Part shown: positions 15,852 through 15,878 of the stretch, piece after piece | Layout: the number at the start of each line of letters is the position of its first letter | Position numbering within the stretch: position 1 is the stretch's first letter | Source: an uncultured Lachnospiraceae bacterium | GTDB taxonomy: Bacteria; Bacillota; Clostridia; Lachnospirales; Lachnospiraceae | Assembly (NCBI GenBank): GCA_958405355.1 | Contig: CATYEA010000018.1 | Location: 1 to 15,878, forward strand | Length of the DNA: 15,878 nt | Direction: 5' to 3' | Translations under genes and position numbers: made by a program | Notes under the pieces: generated by a model | Told to the model about the DNA's origin: nothing | The model's database searches: none | What the model saw: only the letters and a program-made list of their open reading frames with translations

Positions 15852-15878
15852 TCCAGGTCCTCCTTTTTCGCATTGTTT

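Overview
The window looks like a piece of a Clostridia chromosome, most likely a gut-type Lachnospiraceae (Firmicutes). The grounds are strong AAGGAGG ribosome binding sites, an S-box (SAM-I) riboswitch on metK, a short zinc-tailed type-3 prolyl-tRNA synthetase, a YfhO membrane protein and an Etf/acyl-CoA dehydrogenase cluster. Genus cannot be fixed from the sequence alone. Every gene lies on the minus strand, so transcription runs from high to low coordinates. I saw no tRNA, rRNA, insertion sequence, CRISPR array or prophage.

Region 1 (15.85 to 11.36 kb) is cell-envelope and housekeeping. An AroK-like kinase overlaps a large YfhO-family membrane protein by ATGA. After a 113-base gap with a strong promoter comes murA. 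Region 2 (11.32 to 4.89 kb) begins with a SAM-I riboswitch and its terminator. Then follow metK, a two-component system (sensor kinase, OmpR-type regulator), an RluA-type pseudouridine synthase, proS and a FadR-type GntR repressor. Gaps are at most 28 bases and two junctions overlap, so this may be one long transcript with the riboswitch at its head.

Region 3 (4.76 to 0.02 kb) is the metabolic highlight: an operon of an FAD-linked lactate (2-hydroxyacid) dehydrogenase, an acyl-CoA dehydrogenase, EtfB and EtfA, closed by a strong hairpin terminator. It has its own near-consensus promoter (TTGACA, 17 bases, TATGAT). A perfect TGGT-AGG-ACCA palindrome of the FadR/PdhR/LldR operator type lies just after the predicted start of transcription. 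The GntR gene immediately upstream is the obvious candidate to bind it.

The simplest reading is 2-hydroxyacid-responsive derepression of an Etf-linked module. The dehydrogenase would feed electrons into EtfAB, and these would pass to NAD+ (with ferredoxin, by confurcation) or to an enoyl-CoA through the co-encoded acyl-CoA dehydrogenase. No lactate permease, racemase or CoA-transferase is in the window. The individual families are known; the arrangement, the tandem operator half-sites, the intercistronic hairpin before etfB and the shikimate-site changes in the AroK-like kinase are the points worth a second look.
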